Source: Paenibacillus planticolens
GTDB lineage: Bacteria; Bacillota; Bacilli; Paenibacillales; NBRC-103111
Length of the DNA: 64,000 nucleotides
Direction of reading: 5' to 3'
Assembly (NCBI RefSeq): GCF_013141725.1
Contig: NZ_WHNZ01000041.1
Coordinates: 85,756-149,755, forward strand
Part shown: piece by piece, positions 7,912 to 16,800 of the stretch
Numbering within the stretch: the stretch's first letter is position 1
Layout of the letters: the number at the start of each line of letters is the position of its first letter
Program-made: the position numbers and the translations under genes
Notes under the pieces: generated by a model
What the model was told of the DNA's origin: nothing
What the model saw: the letters and a program-made list of their open reading frames with translations, nothing else
Database searches by the model: none

Positions 7912-8550
7912 TTAAGTTCCCAGCGCTACTTCGAGCAGCAATTTGGTCATCGTCGTTTTCGTAATTCGGCCAATTACTTCATCATGGTCCAGATCCGGCC
8001 CTGCTGACTTAACGACAGGCAGTCCGTCAACTTGATGATGAATCATTTTCCGAGCTGCCTCTAGCACACTGTCGTCCGGGTTCACCGTCACAATGTTCGG
8101 ATGCCTCGTCATGACTAGTGAAACGGGCATTGCATTTGCCGAAGATTGCCCCAGCGTAACCTTGAGCAAATCCTTTCGTGAAACAATTCCGACCAAGGCT
8201 CCCGCTTGATTAACAACCATTAAACTGCCTACATTTTCCAGAAAAAGCGTCACTACGGCGTCGCTGACCGTCACGGTTTCCCTTAGCACGACGGGAATAC
8301 CCATCACTTCTTTGACTTTCAACGCTTCGATATGCTTGAATGGCGAGTTTACCTCAAGCGCGGCCTTTCCGAGAAAATAGCCGACTTTCGGCTTGGCATC
8401 GATATGCTGAAGCATGACCAAAACTGCCAGATCCGAACGGATCGTTGGTCGGCTTATGCCTAAAAGCTCCGCGATACGTTCCCCCGTTATCGGGGCATGT
8501 TTGCCCACTAGATCAATAATTTCCAACTGGCGGGTTGTAAGCTCGATGAT
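7912..8550 (-). CDS. ccpN: CcpN-type transcriptional repressor (HTH plus two CBS domains)
   Basis: Represses gluconeogenic genes (gapB, pckA in B. subtilis) during growth on glucose. A winged HTH fills about residues 5-65 and two CBS domains follow (KVKEVMGIPVV..., VMTRHPNIVTV...). Usual start codons give only a 204-residue frame from a TTG with no ribosome site, and this would cut into the HTH. The homologous reading IIELTTRQ lies upstream in frame, and GGAGGG is correctly spaced from two ATC codons (8550 and 8547), while the frame closes with TAG just beyond. I therefore place the start at ATC 8550, giving 212 residues, the length I recall for B. subtilis CcpN. Confidence 0.9.
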   Translation of the reverse strand: MIELTTRQLEIIDLVGKHAPITGERIAELLGISRPTIRSDLAVLVMLQHIDAKPKVGYFLGKAALEVNSPFKHIEALKVKEVMGIPVVLRETVTVSDAVVTLFLENVGSLMVVNQAGALVGIVSRKDLLKVTLGQSSANAMPVSLVMTRHPNIVTVNPDDSVLEAARKMIHHQVDGLPVVKSAGPDLDHDEVIGRITKTTMTKLLLEVALGT

Positions 8551-8574
8551 GTTTCCCTCCTAAACATTTCAAAA

Positions 8575-8594
8575 AGAACCCAATAGTGTGTTCT
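8575..8594. promoter_or_regulatory. Inverted repeat upstream of ccpN
   Basis: AGAAC and GTTCT spaced by 10 bp lie 25-44 bp upstream of the proposed ccpN start. AT-rich sequence with TATATAAT follows further upstream on the minus strand (about 8610-8625) and could be the -10. Its role as an operator is inferred only. Confidence 0.35.
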
Positions 8595-8710
8595 ATTTTT
8601 TATATATTGTATATTATATAGCATAATAAAGGAAAATAACATTGTTTATAGCACATAAAATAAAATTTTATCACCTTGAGTCGTTAAATGAATATGATTG
8701 AGTATGTCAA

Positions 8711-8753
8711 AAAGCTCCCTTTCCACTTCCGCGAAGAAATGAAAAGAGAGCTT
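8711..8753 (-). terminator. Terminator after the chromate transporter genes
   Basis: AAGCTCCCTTTCCA pairs imperfectly with the later GAAAAGAGAGCTT. On the minus strand the hairpin ends AGCTTTTT, 14 bp beyond the stop codon at 8767. Confidence 0.65.
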
Positions 8754-8766
8754 GGCAAGTTTTGAC

Positions 8767-9309
8767 CTATTGAAAAAACACAATTCCCATAATGCCTGCG
8801 CCTACAATAATAATAAAAGGATGCAGCTTATATTTAACAATGCCCACGAAAGCGCCGACTGTGATTAAAATCGTCGCAATCTGCGGCCATGTGACCGGCA
8901 GCTTCGCTTCTCCCCAGCCCGCCATGCCAAAGTGAATCGCCGCGAATATAATCAGGCCGGTTACTACAGGCTTCAAGCCGTAGAAGGATGACTTGAACCA
9001 CTTGTTGGTATGCCATTTGTACAAAAATGCCGCTAACAAAATAATCAGAATCAAAGATGGCAGCACCATCCCGAGTGTCGCTATAATGGCTCCCGGCAAT
9101 CCTGCTGTCTGAAAACCGATCAACGTGGCGCTATTCGTCGCGATCGGTCCGGGACCTGTCCCTGCCAAAGACACGACTTGGTTAAAATCATCCGCCGAGA
9201 GCCATTGATTGCGGCTTACCTCATGCTGGATGATCGGCATCATGGCGTAACCGCCGCCGAAAGACATACATCCAATTTTAATGAAAGTAAGAAACAATTT
9301 TAGAAGCAA
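8767..9309 (-). CDS. Chromate transporter, short-chain subunit
   Basis: 180-residue membrane protein with about five or six hydrophobic segments, corresponding to one half of the long ChrA family. The signature FGGGYAMMPI (about residues 17-26) and the segment PGPIATNSATLIG are visible. Short-chain CHR proteins usually work as heterologous pairs, and the second half is encoded 17 bp upstream. The start is TTG after GGTGAGG. Transport of chromate or another oxyanion is a family-level inference. Confidence 0.9.
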   Translation of the reverse strand: MLLKLFLTFIKIGCMSFGGGYAMMPIIQHEVSRNQWLSADDFNQVVSLAGTGPGPIATNSATLIGFQTAGLPGAIIATLGMVLPSLILIILLAAFLYKWHTNKWFKSSFYGLKPVVTGLIIFAAIHFGMAGWGEAKLPVTWPQIATILITVGAFVGIVKYKLHPFIIIVGAGIMGIVFFQ

Positions 9310-9325
9310 GATTCCTCACCTTCCC

Positions 9326-9970
9326 TCATATGCCGTCTGCGATGAAATAATCCGCTGCCCGATTGCTCATTGACGGTTGCGAAGGCGTATCTTTGCTCGC
9401 GAACGGATCTTTCATTCCCCATTTTTGTTTCAGGAACACCACCGCAATTCCGATTACTAAACCGAAGACAATCATCAAAATCGGCGAAATCGGGCTAAAC
9501 AGCAGGACAAGCACGGTAACTACGGCAGCGAATAGCGTCATTTTATCAATAATGGCAGACTTCGCCATTTTGTATGCGGCAGCTCCGATGAGTCCAACGA
9601 TAGCAGCGTGGATACCTGCCATAATGGCTTGCATCTTCGGATAATTTTGAAGAAAAGCGTAAACCATACTAAGGACCATCACAATCAAAAAAGCAGGGAG
9701 CGTAATGCCGATGACGGCTGCTACCGCTCCTCGAATTCCTGCCAGATGGTAACCGACTAAAGCTGACACGTTCACGCCTACGCCGCCCGGAGCCGCTCCG
9801 GAGATAGCAAGTAATTCTGTCATTTCTTCATCGGACATCCACTTGTTCGTTTCAACCACTTCTCTGTGAATGGCAGGCAGCATAGCATAACCGCCGCCAA
9901 AGGTGAGTGGGCTGATCCGCAAAAAAGTCCAGAAAATACGCATTAATTTAGAAAAGTTATATATTGGCAT
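9326..9970 (-). CDS. Chromate transporter, short-chain subunit
   Basis: 214-residue membrane protein, partner of 8767-9309. The same signature appears as FGGGYAMLPAI, with PGGVGVNVSALVG. A charged C-terminal tail of about 30 residues follows the last hydrophobic segment. The start is ATG at 9970, 8 bp after GGAGG; the frame extends to 9991 without a ribosome site. The two subunits are homologous tandem genes, the usual arrangement for short CHR pairs. Confidence 0.9.
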   Translation of the reverse strand: MPIYNFSKLMRIFWTFLRISPLTFGGGYAMLPAIHREVVETNKWMSDEEMTELLAISGAAPGGVGVNVSALVGYHLAGIRGAVAAVIGITLPAFLIVMVLSMVYAFLQNYPKMQAIMAGIHAAIVGLIGAAAYKMAKSAIIDKMTLFAAVVTVLVLLFSPISPILMIVFGLVIGIAVVFLKQKWGMKDPFASKDTPSQPSMSNRAADYFIADGI

Positions 9971-10211
9971 GTTGGTTGACCTCCCCTGCACTTAATTCTA
10001 TTTTGAACTAAAGTCAGAGAAATGTCCAATCATTTTTACTAATCCCTTTCGTAAATCTCCCTTATAATGCAGGATAATTGCGCGCCCTCAAATCCGATCA
10101 TCCCGATTAAAGATCTAAGTTTAATTTTTTTCGGAATAAAGGTGAGAGTTTGGTTCCATAAGGGTAAGCAGCCATAAGAACATCTTATAACAACGAAAGG
10201 AATGATGACGG

Positions 10212-10580
10212 ATGAGCCGAATGATACAAGCGTATTTTCACACGGAAAATCAAGCCGAGGACGCAAGGGTGCTGCTGCTGAAGTATGATCCGAGACAACT
10301 TGAAGTTGGAAGATTGCCTGAAAGCTACGGCGGCAGCGGGCGTCTGCTGCTTCCGATCATGGAAGGCGGCGGCTTCCTAAGCGAAGTCAATGCGAACAAC
10401 AAATTCGGCATCATTGATGTGCTGCCAACTGCGGCTCCGGTGTCAGCCGGTGATACAAATGACGGCGATGTCCACGCGCTGCATTATGTGCTTTCAGCCA
10501 AAGTCGCTGACGCTGATTATTCAGGCGCCGTGGAGCTGATACGCCGCAATCATGGCCATTTGGAGGAGTTCGACGAATAG
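10212..10580 (+). CDS. Uncharacterised small soluble protein
   Basis: 122 residues, no signal peptide or membrane segment. It begins MSRMIQAYFHTENQAEDA, a beta-alpha start reminiscent of small stress-type proteins that handle paired segments, followed by a Gly/Ser-rich middle and an acidic end. I do not recognise a family. The start is ATG with AAAGGA about 10 bp upstream. It is a single gene ended by a two-way terminator. Confidence 0.75.
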   Translation: MSRMIQAYFHTENQAEDARVLLLKYDPRQLEVGRLPESYGGSGRLLLPIMEGGGFLSEVNANNKFGIIDVLPTAAPVSAGDTNDGDVHALHYVLSAKVADADYSGAVELIRRNHGHLEEFDE

Positions 10581-10610
10581 CGAGAGTCCGATATTGAGCG
10601 ATATAAATGC

Positions 10611-10655
10611 TAAGAGGCTGCCTCAAGGTTGATCTACCTTGGGGTCAGCCTCTTA
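10611..10655. terminator. Bidirectional terminator
   Basis: TAAGAGGCTGCCTCAAGGT pairs with ACCTTGGGGTCAGCCTCTTA around a 6-nt loop. It lies between convergent genes ending at 10580 (+) and 10657 (-). Confidence 0.8.
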
Positions 10656-10656
10656 T

Positions 10657-11607
10657 TCACGCGGCCTGCGTTTGCCGCTTTTTCATCGCATAATTCGTTA
10701 AATAGACCCCGGTCACAATCCAAACGGCACCTATAAGATGATACAGCTGAAGCGACTCGCCCGTAAAAGCCGTGGCGAAAATCGCGCTGAACATCGGGAT
10801 GAAATTCAGAAAGCCTGCGCAGCGTTGTGGGCCAGCCATTGCAATGGCGCGGTTCCAGCTTAGGAAGGCAACAATTGAAGCGAATAGTCCGATATAGATG
10901 AGTCCGGAAAGGAGGCCCGAATTCCAAGCAATCTGCGGGGATTTCACGGCAACCTCTATAAGCGAAAGTGGAATCAACATGAGCAATGCGAAAGCAATCT
11001 GAGCCAGCAGCAAAGGGCTGGACGGAAACCTCCCCCCTGCTTTTTTCATCCCGACGGAATATAATCCCCAACATAAAACTGCAATCAGCATAAACAAGTC
11101 ACCTTTATTGAAAGAAAGATGAAGCAGAGCGGACAAGCTGCCGCGACTGATGATCCAACTTACGCCAGCCATCGAGATCAGAATGCCGGGTAATGCCGTC
11201 CACGCAAACTTCTCCCTCATCACCAGCCAAGTTAAAACAACCACAATGATCGGTGTTGCAGAGTTCATTAATGATGCATTAATCGATCCTGTGTATTGCA
11301 CAGCGATATATGTCAGCGTGTTAAATCCGGCAACGCCGGTTGCAGACAGGAACAATAGCGTTTTCCAGTGCCTTAGAAATTGTGCTCTTAACCGCCAAGT
11401 TTGCCTGCCATAGAAAGGCAGCAAACAAAGAAAAGCAATGCCCCAACGCAGAGCAGCGAGCGTAACCGGGGGAATATGCAGGACAAGCGCTTTGCCCGCA
11501 ACAAAATTGCCTCCCCATATACATGTGGCAAGCAATAGAAGTATGTAGGGTGATCGTCGTATCATGCCGGCTCGAGCTCCTTTACTATTAACATCTTGGT
11601 CACTCAT
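10657..11607 (-). CDS. EamA/DMT family transporter
   Basis: 316-residue integral membrane protein with about ten hydrophobic segments in two EamA repeats (first from ILLLLATCIWGGNFVAGKA, second from LFMLIAVLCWGLYSVGMKKA). It is probably an exporter of metabolites or amino acids; the substrate cannot be told. The gene is divergent from threonine synthase (11737) with a 129-bp shared upstream region, so export of an amino acid is a guess from context only. Confidence 0.92.
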   Translation of the reverse strand: MSDQDVNSKGARAGMIRRSPYILLLLATCIWGGNFVAGKALVLHIPPVTLAALRWGIAFLCLLPFYGRQTWRLRAQFLRHWKTLLFLSATGVAGFNTLTYIAVQYTGSINASLMNSATPIIVVVLTWLVMREKFAWTALPGILISMAGVSWIISRGSLSALLHLSFNKGDLFMLIAVLCWGLYSVGMKKAGGRFPSSPLLLAQIAFALLMLIPLSLIEVAVKSPQIAWNSGLLSGLIYIGLFASIVAFLSWNRAIAMAGPQRCAGFLNFIPMFSAIFATAFTGESLQLYHLIGAVWIVTGVYLTNYAMKKRQTQAA

Positions 11608-11736
11608 CTATCCATGATAACATATGACGGAATCAGCCGGGTGATGAACAGGCTCGTTGACAGGTAGGTTTCCTATCTATTACGATGACTAAGTATAATT
11701 ATCCAGCGGTCATAAAACATATAGGAGACTTCCGCC

Positions 11737-12948
11737 ATGCCGAATAGTTTTGTTTCTCATCTCTATTGCCCCAAATGCGCCTCACGTTACAACATCGAAG
11801 ACAAACATCAGCTTTGCCTTTGCGGTTCTCCGCTATTAGTCGCATACGATATGGAGCGTTTAGCCGGGTCCCTGACTCCTGCCATGCTGCGTGAGCGCGA
11901 ACCGAGCCTATGGCGGTATCGTGAGCTTCTGCCAGTCATCCATCCGGAGCATGTCGTCACGCTCGGCGAAGGCTTTACCCCGCTGCTGCCCATGCCAAGC
12001 ATCGGCGCAGACATGCAGATTCCAAGTCTGCTTATGAAGGACGAAGGCTTGCTGCCCACCGGCTCTTTCAAGGCGCGGGGCGCAGCAGTCGGAATATCCA
12101 AAGCGAAAGAATTGGGTGTGCAGGAGCTCGCCATGCCAACCAATGGCAATGCCGGCGCCGCTTGGTCTTTGTATGCGGCCAGAGCCAAGATGAAATCAAC
12201 CGTCATTATGCCTGTGGATGCACCGCTCATTACACGCAATGAGTGCGCGATTTCAGGGTCCAATCTCTACCTCGTCGACGGTCTCATCAGCGATGCGGGA
12301 CGGATCGTTGCGGATCTCGTAAAAGCCTACGGTCTCTATGATGCGTCAACGCTCAAAGAACCTTACCGTATCGAAGGCAAGAAGACGATGGGTCTGGAAA
12401 TCGCCGAGCAGTTGGGCTGGAAACTGCCCGATGTTATTTTGTATCCAACCGGTGGCGGTGTCGGGTTGATCGGCATTTATAAAGCGCTAAAGGAGCTGCA
12501 AACTTTAGGGTGGGTTCAAGGTAAATTGCCGCGGCTTGTCGCTGTTCAAGCGGAAGGCTGCGCCCCGATCGTGAAGGCTTGGGGGAATCAGGAGAAAGAA
12601 TCACAATTTTGGGAGGAATCCAAAACAGTCGCCTTCGGCATTAACGTTCCGAAAGCGCTTGGCGATTTCTTAGTCCTAGAGGCGCTTTATGCAACAGGTG
12701 GATGCGCGATTTCCATTCATGACGAAGAGCTGTTGCAAGAACAACAGCGGGTGGCGGAGCTGGAAGGGGCGTTCGTTTGCCCAGAGGGAGCGGCTACGTT
12801 CGCAGCCGCAAGAAAACTGAAGCAATCCGGCTGGATCGGAGACAATGAGATCGTCATCGCGCTGAACACGGGTGCAGGAATTAAATATCCGGACACCGTA
12901 ACCGTGCAGGTTCCCGTTCTGCAACCCGGGGAACGGATTACGAGGTAA
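11737..12948 (+). CDS. thrC: Threonine synthase
   Basis: 403-residue PLP enzyme converting O-phosphohomoserine to threonine. An N-terminal zinc-ribbon-like stretch has CPKC (residues 11-14) and CLC (27-29). The PLP lysine is in TGSFKARGA (Lys112), and the glycine-rich phosphate loop is PTGGGVGLIG. The start ATG follows AGGAG by 9 bp. Length and features fit the stand-alone two-domain type. A small gene follows 19 bp downstream. Confidence 0.9.
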   Translation: MPNSFVSHLYCPKCASRYNIEDKHQLCLCGSPLLVAYDMERLAGSLTPAMLREREPSLWRYRELLPVIHPEHVVTLGEGFTPLLPMPSIGADMQIPSLLMKDEGLLPTGSFKARGAAVGISKAKELGVQELAMPTNGNAGAAWSLYAARAKMKSTVIMPVDAPLITRNECAISGSNLYLVDGLISDAGRIVADLVKAYGLYDASTLKEPYRIEGKKTMGLEIAEQLGWKLPDVILYPTGGGVGLIGIYKALKELQTLGWVQGKLPRLVAVQAEGCAPIVKAWGNQEKESQFWEESKTVAFGINVPKALGDFLVLEALYATGGCAISIHDEELLQEQQRVAELEGAFVCPEGAATFAAARKLKQSGWIGDNEIVIALNTGAGIKYPDTVTVQVPVLQPGERITR

Positions 12949-12967
12949 AGCCGGAGGTGAATTTGTA

Positions 12968-13171
12968 TTGAATAAGACGCTATTGACAGACATGCAATTA
13001 TTCGCGGCGGCACTCACACAAGTGAATGTCGCCGTCATCCAGCGAACCGCCGATGATATTCCTGTTTTTCTCGCTGTAGGTGTAATTAGAAAATATTCGC
13101 CTTTTGAGGTACAGGTCGGCGACTTCACTTATATACGGGAAGAAAGCGAATTTCGCGTTGAAGAGGAATAA
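12968..13171 (+). CDS. Small uncharacterised protein
   Basis: 67 residues, soluble, acidic C-terminus ending REESEFRVEEE. It begins at TTG preceded by GGAGGTG at good spacing, directly behind thrC and probably co-transcribed. Codon pattern and composition look like a real protein. No family recognised. Confidence 0.7.
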   Translation: MNKTLLTDMQLFAAALTQVNVAVIQRTADDIPVFLAVGVIRKYSPFEVQVGDFTYIREESEFRVEEE

Positions 13172-13179
13172 GTTCTCCA

Positions 13180-13671
13180 TTAATAGAATGTCACATCACA
13201 ATAAGACCCCAATGGAATAATTTCATTCAAATAGCTGTACATCGCTTCTTTCTCGCGATTTTGAAGACATCTTGTGGCATAAAAATCAAAATAAATCAGG
13301 CTTTCAGCTCCATCATATTTCACAAACGTTAACCGGCCGAATGGAAACAGCCTGTTAATCGCCTCGATAATGCCATGTTGATTCAAATTTCTGCGCTTAG
13401 CGGTTTGGACAACAGCTTCTGGAATGACCTGTTCGAGCGGAACTTTATCCGTTTGCACCATATGGTAAGCTTTCACTTGGTAGCGAACGTACGGATATAA
13501 GTAACCGCTTGCATATTGCTGCAGGCGCTCTGCGTCCTTTTCCGTTAAGTGCAGATCTTCGTTCCATGCATAGATTGTCGCCTTATGCTTTTCCGTCGTA
13601 TGAATCCGAACATATTTCAAATGCGGAAAACGATTTTTCACCAGCTGCTCCGATAATAAACGAGTTCCCAC
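13180..13671 (-). CDS. Uncharacterised 163-residue protein
   Basis: A soluble, aromatic- and basic-rich protein without signal peptide. I see no motif I can name. The start is GTG preceded by GGAGTG; the stop codon falls 9 bp from the convergent small gene. A perfect 20-bp palindrome (13704-13723) lies about 33 bp upstream of the start and may control it. Confidence 0.75.
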   Translation of the reverse strand: MGTRLLSEQLVKNRFPHLKYVRIHTTEKHKATIYAWNEDLHLTEKDAERLQQYASGYLYPYVRYQVKAYHMVQTDKVPLEQVIPEAVVQTAKRRNLNQHGIIEAINRLFPFGRLTFVKYDGAESLIYFDFYATRCLQNREKEAMYSYLNEIIPLGSYCDVTFY

Positions 13672-13703
13672 CTGTGATCACTCCTTCGGATTATTAGCTT
13701 GTC

Positions 13704-13723
13704 TCTACCGCATTTGCGGTAGA
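13704..13723. promoter_or_regulatory. Perfect 20-bp palindrome upstream of 13180-13671
   Basis: TCTACCGCA-TT-TGCGGTAGA. There is no T run on the 3' side on either strand, so it is a better operator than terminator. Regulator unknown. Confidence 0.45.
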
Positions 13724-13728
13724 AAAAA

Positions 13729-13765
13729 GGCAGCTAACCTTTTTACGGCGACAAAGGTAGCTGCC
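13729..13765 (-). terminator. Terminator of the PL11 gene pair
   Basis: GGCAGCTA and TAGCTGCC with inner CCTTT/AAAGG form a strong stem with TTTTTT following on the minus strand, 65 bp after the stop codon at 13831. Confidence 0.85.
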
Positions 13766-13830
13766 TCATTCTTATTATCTTATTCCGTTACGGATAATTC
13801 AAGACCTCTCCGCCAAGTCCTCTTTTTAGC

Positions 13831-16800
13831 CTATTCGTTTAAAATGTAGCTGGCAACTGCACTTAAATCCAGAATATCAACCACGCCGTCCGCGTTGACG
13901 TCCGCTTTGCTGTTCCAATTCGGATCAGCGCTCGTTTGTCCGTAATGGGCGGCAATGAAAGCTAAGTCACCGACACTCACTTGACCGGAATTGTTAACGT
14001 CGTAGGCATGACTTGTGTTCACCGAAGCTTGGAAGGCTGACAAAGCGGCATTCAGCTCAGCAACAGCTTGCGTAATTTCCGCTTGGGTAACATTTGGATT
14101 CGCTTGAACAGCCTTGGCCTTCGCAATGGCAGCTTCAAGCGCTGCTTTCGAGCCTACCGGATATTCCCCTTGACCGATGCCTTCCACCGCTTGCGCGTAA
14201 CTCGTTTCTGCCGTGCCGATCAGCGCATTCAGCGAGGACAAGTCCGCATACTGAATCGTGATTGGTTTACTCACAGATTGGAAAGTCGTTTCTACACCTT
14301 CGGCATTGGCGACTTGCGCTGAGCTGTAGACATGGGTATCAACCGTGCTGCTCACCGCCTTGGCTCTCAACTGAAGCGATACTAATTCACTACTGCCCGT
14401 CACCCCATAATCCGTTCCTAAACTGGCCAAGATGATTCGCACTTTGCCTGGTAGGCTGTATACATTGCCTACAACACTTACACCTTCTTGCAGTCCGGTT
14501 ACAGACACATACTCGAAATAATCCGGATCGTACGTAAAGCTCACATTTTGCGCGATGATCGGTTCTGTAATGCCGGTCAGTCCGTATTTCAGCGAAATCG
14601 TCTCGCCCGGCTTCAGCGTGCTGCCGCCGTTTAAAGTAACGCCTGCTTCTTGTGCATCGCCTGCTGGCACCGTAATGTTCGGCATTGGCGGCATGGTCAT
14701 TCCGCCACCGAGATAATAGCCGACATGCGGCGGCTGGTTGTAGGCCGTATTTTCACGGGCCACACCTAACCGGTAAACAGGATCGTGCATAAGCGTATAG
14801 AAGCGATAATCCGTTACGTCGGTTGTCATGTAGATGCGAAGAGCGCTGCTGTCTTCAAGCCGCCATATCGCTTCTTCGCGCCAGTCGCCGAATAGATCGG
14901 CTTGCAGACCCGGGTTCCCCTTTGTTCCATTGTTGGAGAAAGTCCCTTCTGCTGTAAGCAGCGTGACCACGCGAGAATTCTCATAATCCCACTTCAAAAT
15001 GTTACCTACGCCAGTTAAAGTCTTATCGTTGTACGTATGATCCAGCAGCTCACGCTGGAGATCTCCATCCCACCAAATGGCGAAGTTCGCAGGCGGGATA
15101 TGAGTGGAAATCTCATTGCCCTTCACATCGTACAAGCCTCCTGAAGTGCTGTTCCAGCCCCCCGCATCAATAGCCCAGGACTCGGCTCCCTTGTATCTTG
15201 GATCGATATCCGCCGAAAGGCCACGGCCCACGTCATACGTTGTCGGTTTCCCCCAGATGAGCTCGCCTGTTCTCGCATCGCGGAATTCCAAGCCTGCCCG
15301 GCTCGGCTTCTCCTCATGAACCTGAAAGACCTCGTATCCGGGACGATCCGGGTCCAAATCGCTCAGGTGCATCGCATCGCCATGCCCCAACCCCGTTGTA
15401 TACAAGCCTTTGCCATCGTGATCTACCGCCATTGCGCCATAAATAATTTCATCCTTGCCATCGCCGTCTACGTCAGCAACGCTTAAATTATGATTTCCTT
15501 GGCCTGCATAGCCGCCATTTCCGGGAGTGTCGGAATCGAACGTCCATACTTTGGACAACTGCCCGTCTCTCCAGTTATAGGCGACAAGAACTGATCTTGT
15601 ATAGTAGCCTCGCGCCATAATAAGACTCGGATGCTCGCCATCCAGATAGGCAATAGCCGCCAGAAAGCGATCCACTCGGTTACCGTAAGTATCTCCCCAA
15701 TTTCCGACTGTTCCCCTTGGAGGCTCGTAGGAGGTAGTGGTAAGCGTTTTTCCTGTGGCGCCCTCAAAAATACTCAAGTACTCCGGTCCGGATAAAATAT
15801 AGCCGGATGAATTGCGGTAATCCGCCGATCCGTTTCCGAGCACGACTCCAGCCCCATCGATGGTGCCGTCTGCTGTTTTCATCGCGACTTCGGCTTTGCC
15901 GTCCCCATCAAGGTCGTACACCATAAATTGCGTGTAGTGAGCTCCCGCACGGATGTTTTTGCCCAAATCAATGCGCCATAATTGCGTGCCGTCCAGCTCA
16001 TACGCATCAATGTATACATTGCCTGTGTAACCGGACTGAGAGTTGTCCTTGGAATTGGACGGATCCCATTTCACGATATATTCGTATTGCCCATCGCCAT
16101 CCAAATCGCCTACGCTGACATCATTCGCACTGTACGTGTATGCGACGCCATCCGGTGTCGTGCCACCCGCAGGCTTGTTTAACGGGATGTCCAAATAATT
16201 CTTTGCCATGACAGATGCGCTGCCTGAAGCCGTTTGTTCAATCCCGCCAATGACCGCTCGAACGGTATAAGTCGCTTCAAGCGTTCCTTCACTGTCCAGG
16301 AAGTTAGTGCTCGATGTGATCGGCGAAGCGTTAATTTTCCGGCCGTCCCGATACAAATTGAACGAGATGGTGCTAGGTTCGGTGCCAAACAGCCGCCAAC
16401 CGACATATACGCCATTACTCACTTTGATTGCCGTAAGGCCGCGTTCCAGACGTTCCATTTGGCGTTGGAAGATTTTTTTGACCGGCGATACGGCAAAAGG
16501 GGTGAGATCGGATAGTCCCGCCGTGCTTACCGCTGCAATTTTGTAATAATAAGGAACATTTGTTGTCACGGATCGATCTACATAAGACAGCTCCGACGTT
16601 GCCGCAATTTTACTATAGGTCCCAGTTTCGCTTACCGATCTGTATACATAGTAAACAGATGCCCCGGCAACGGTGTCCCACCCTAAGCTGACGGAATTCT
16701 CTGTCGCGTTCGAAACGAGGAAATGAGCTGGAACAGCCGGTTTTTGACCCGACACGTCGGCGACAGTTACCGTAAGCGGATCGCTCTTCGGAGATTCATA

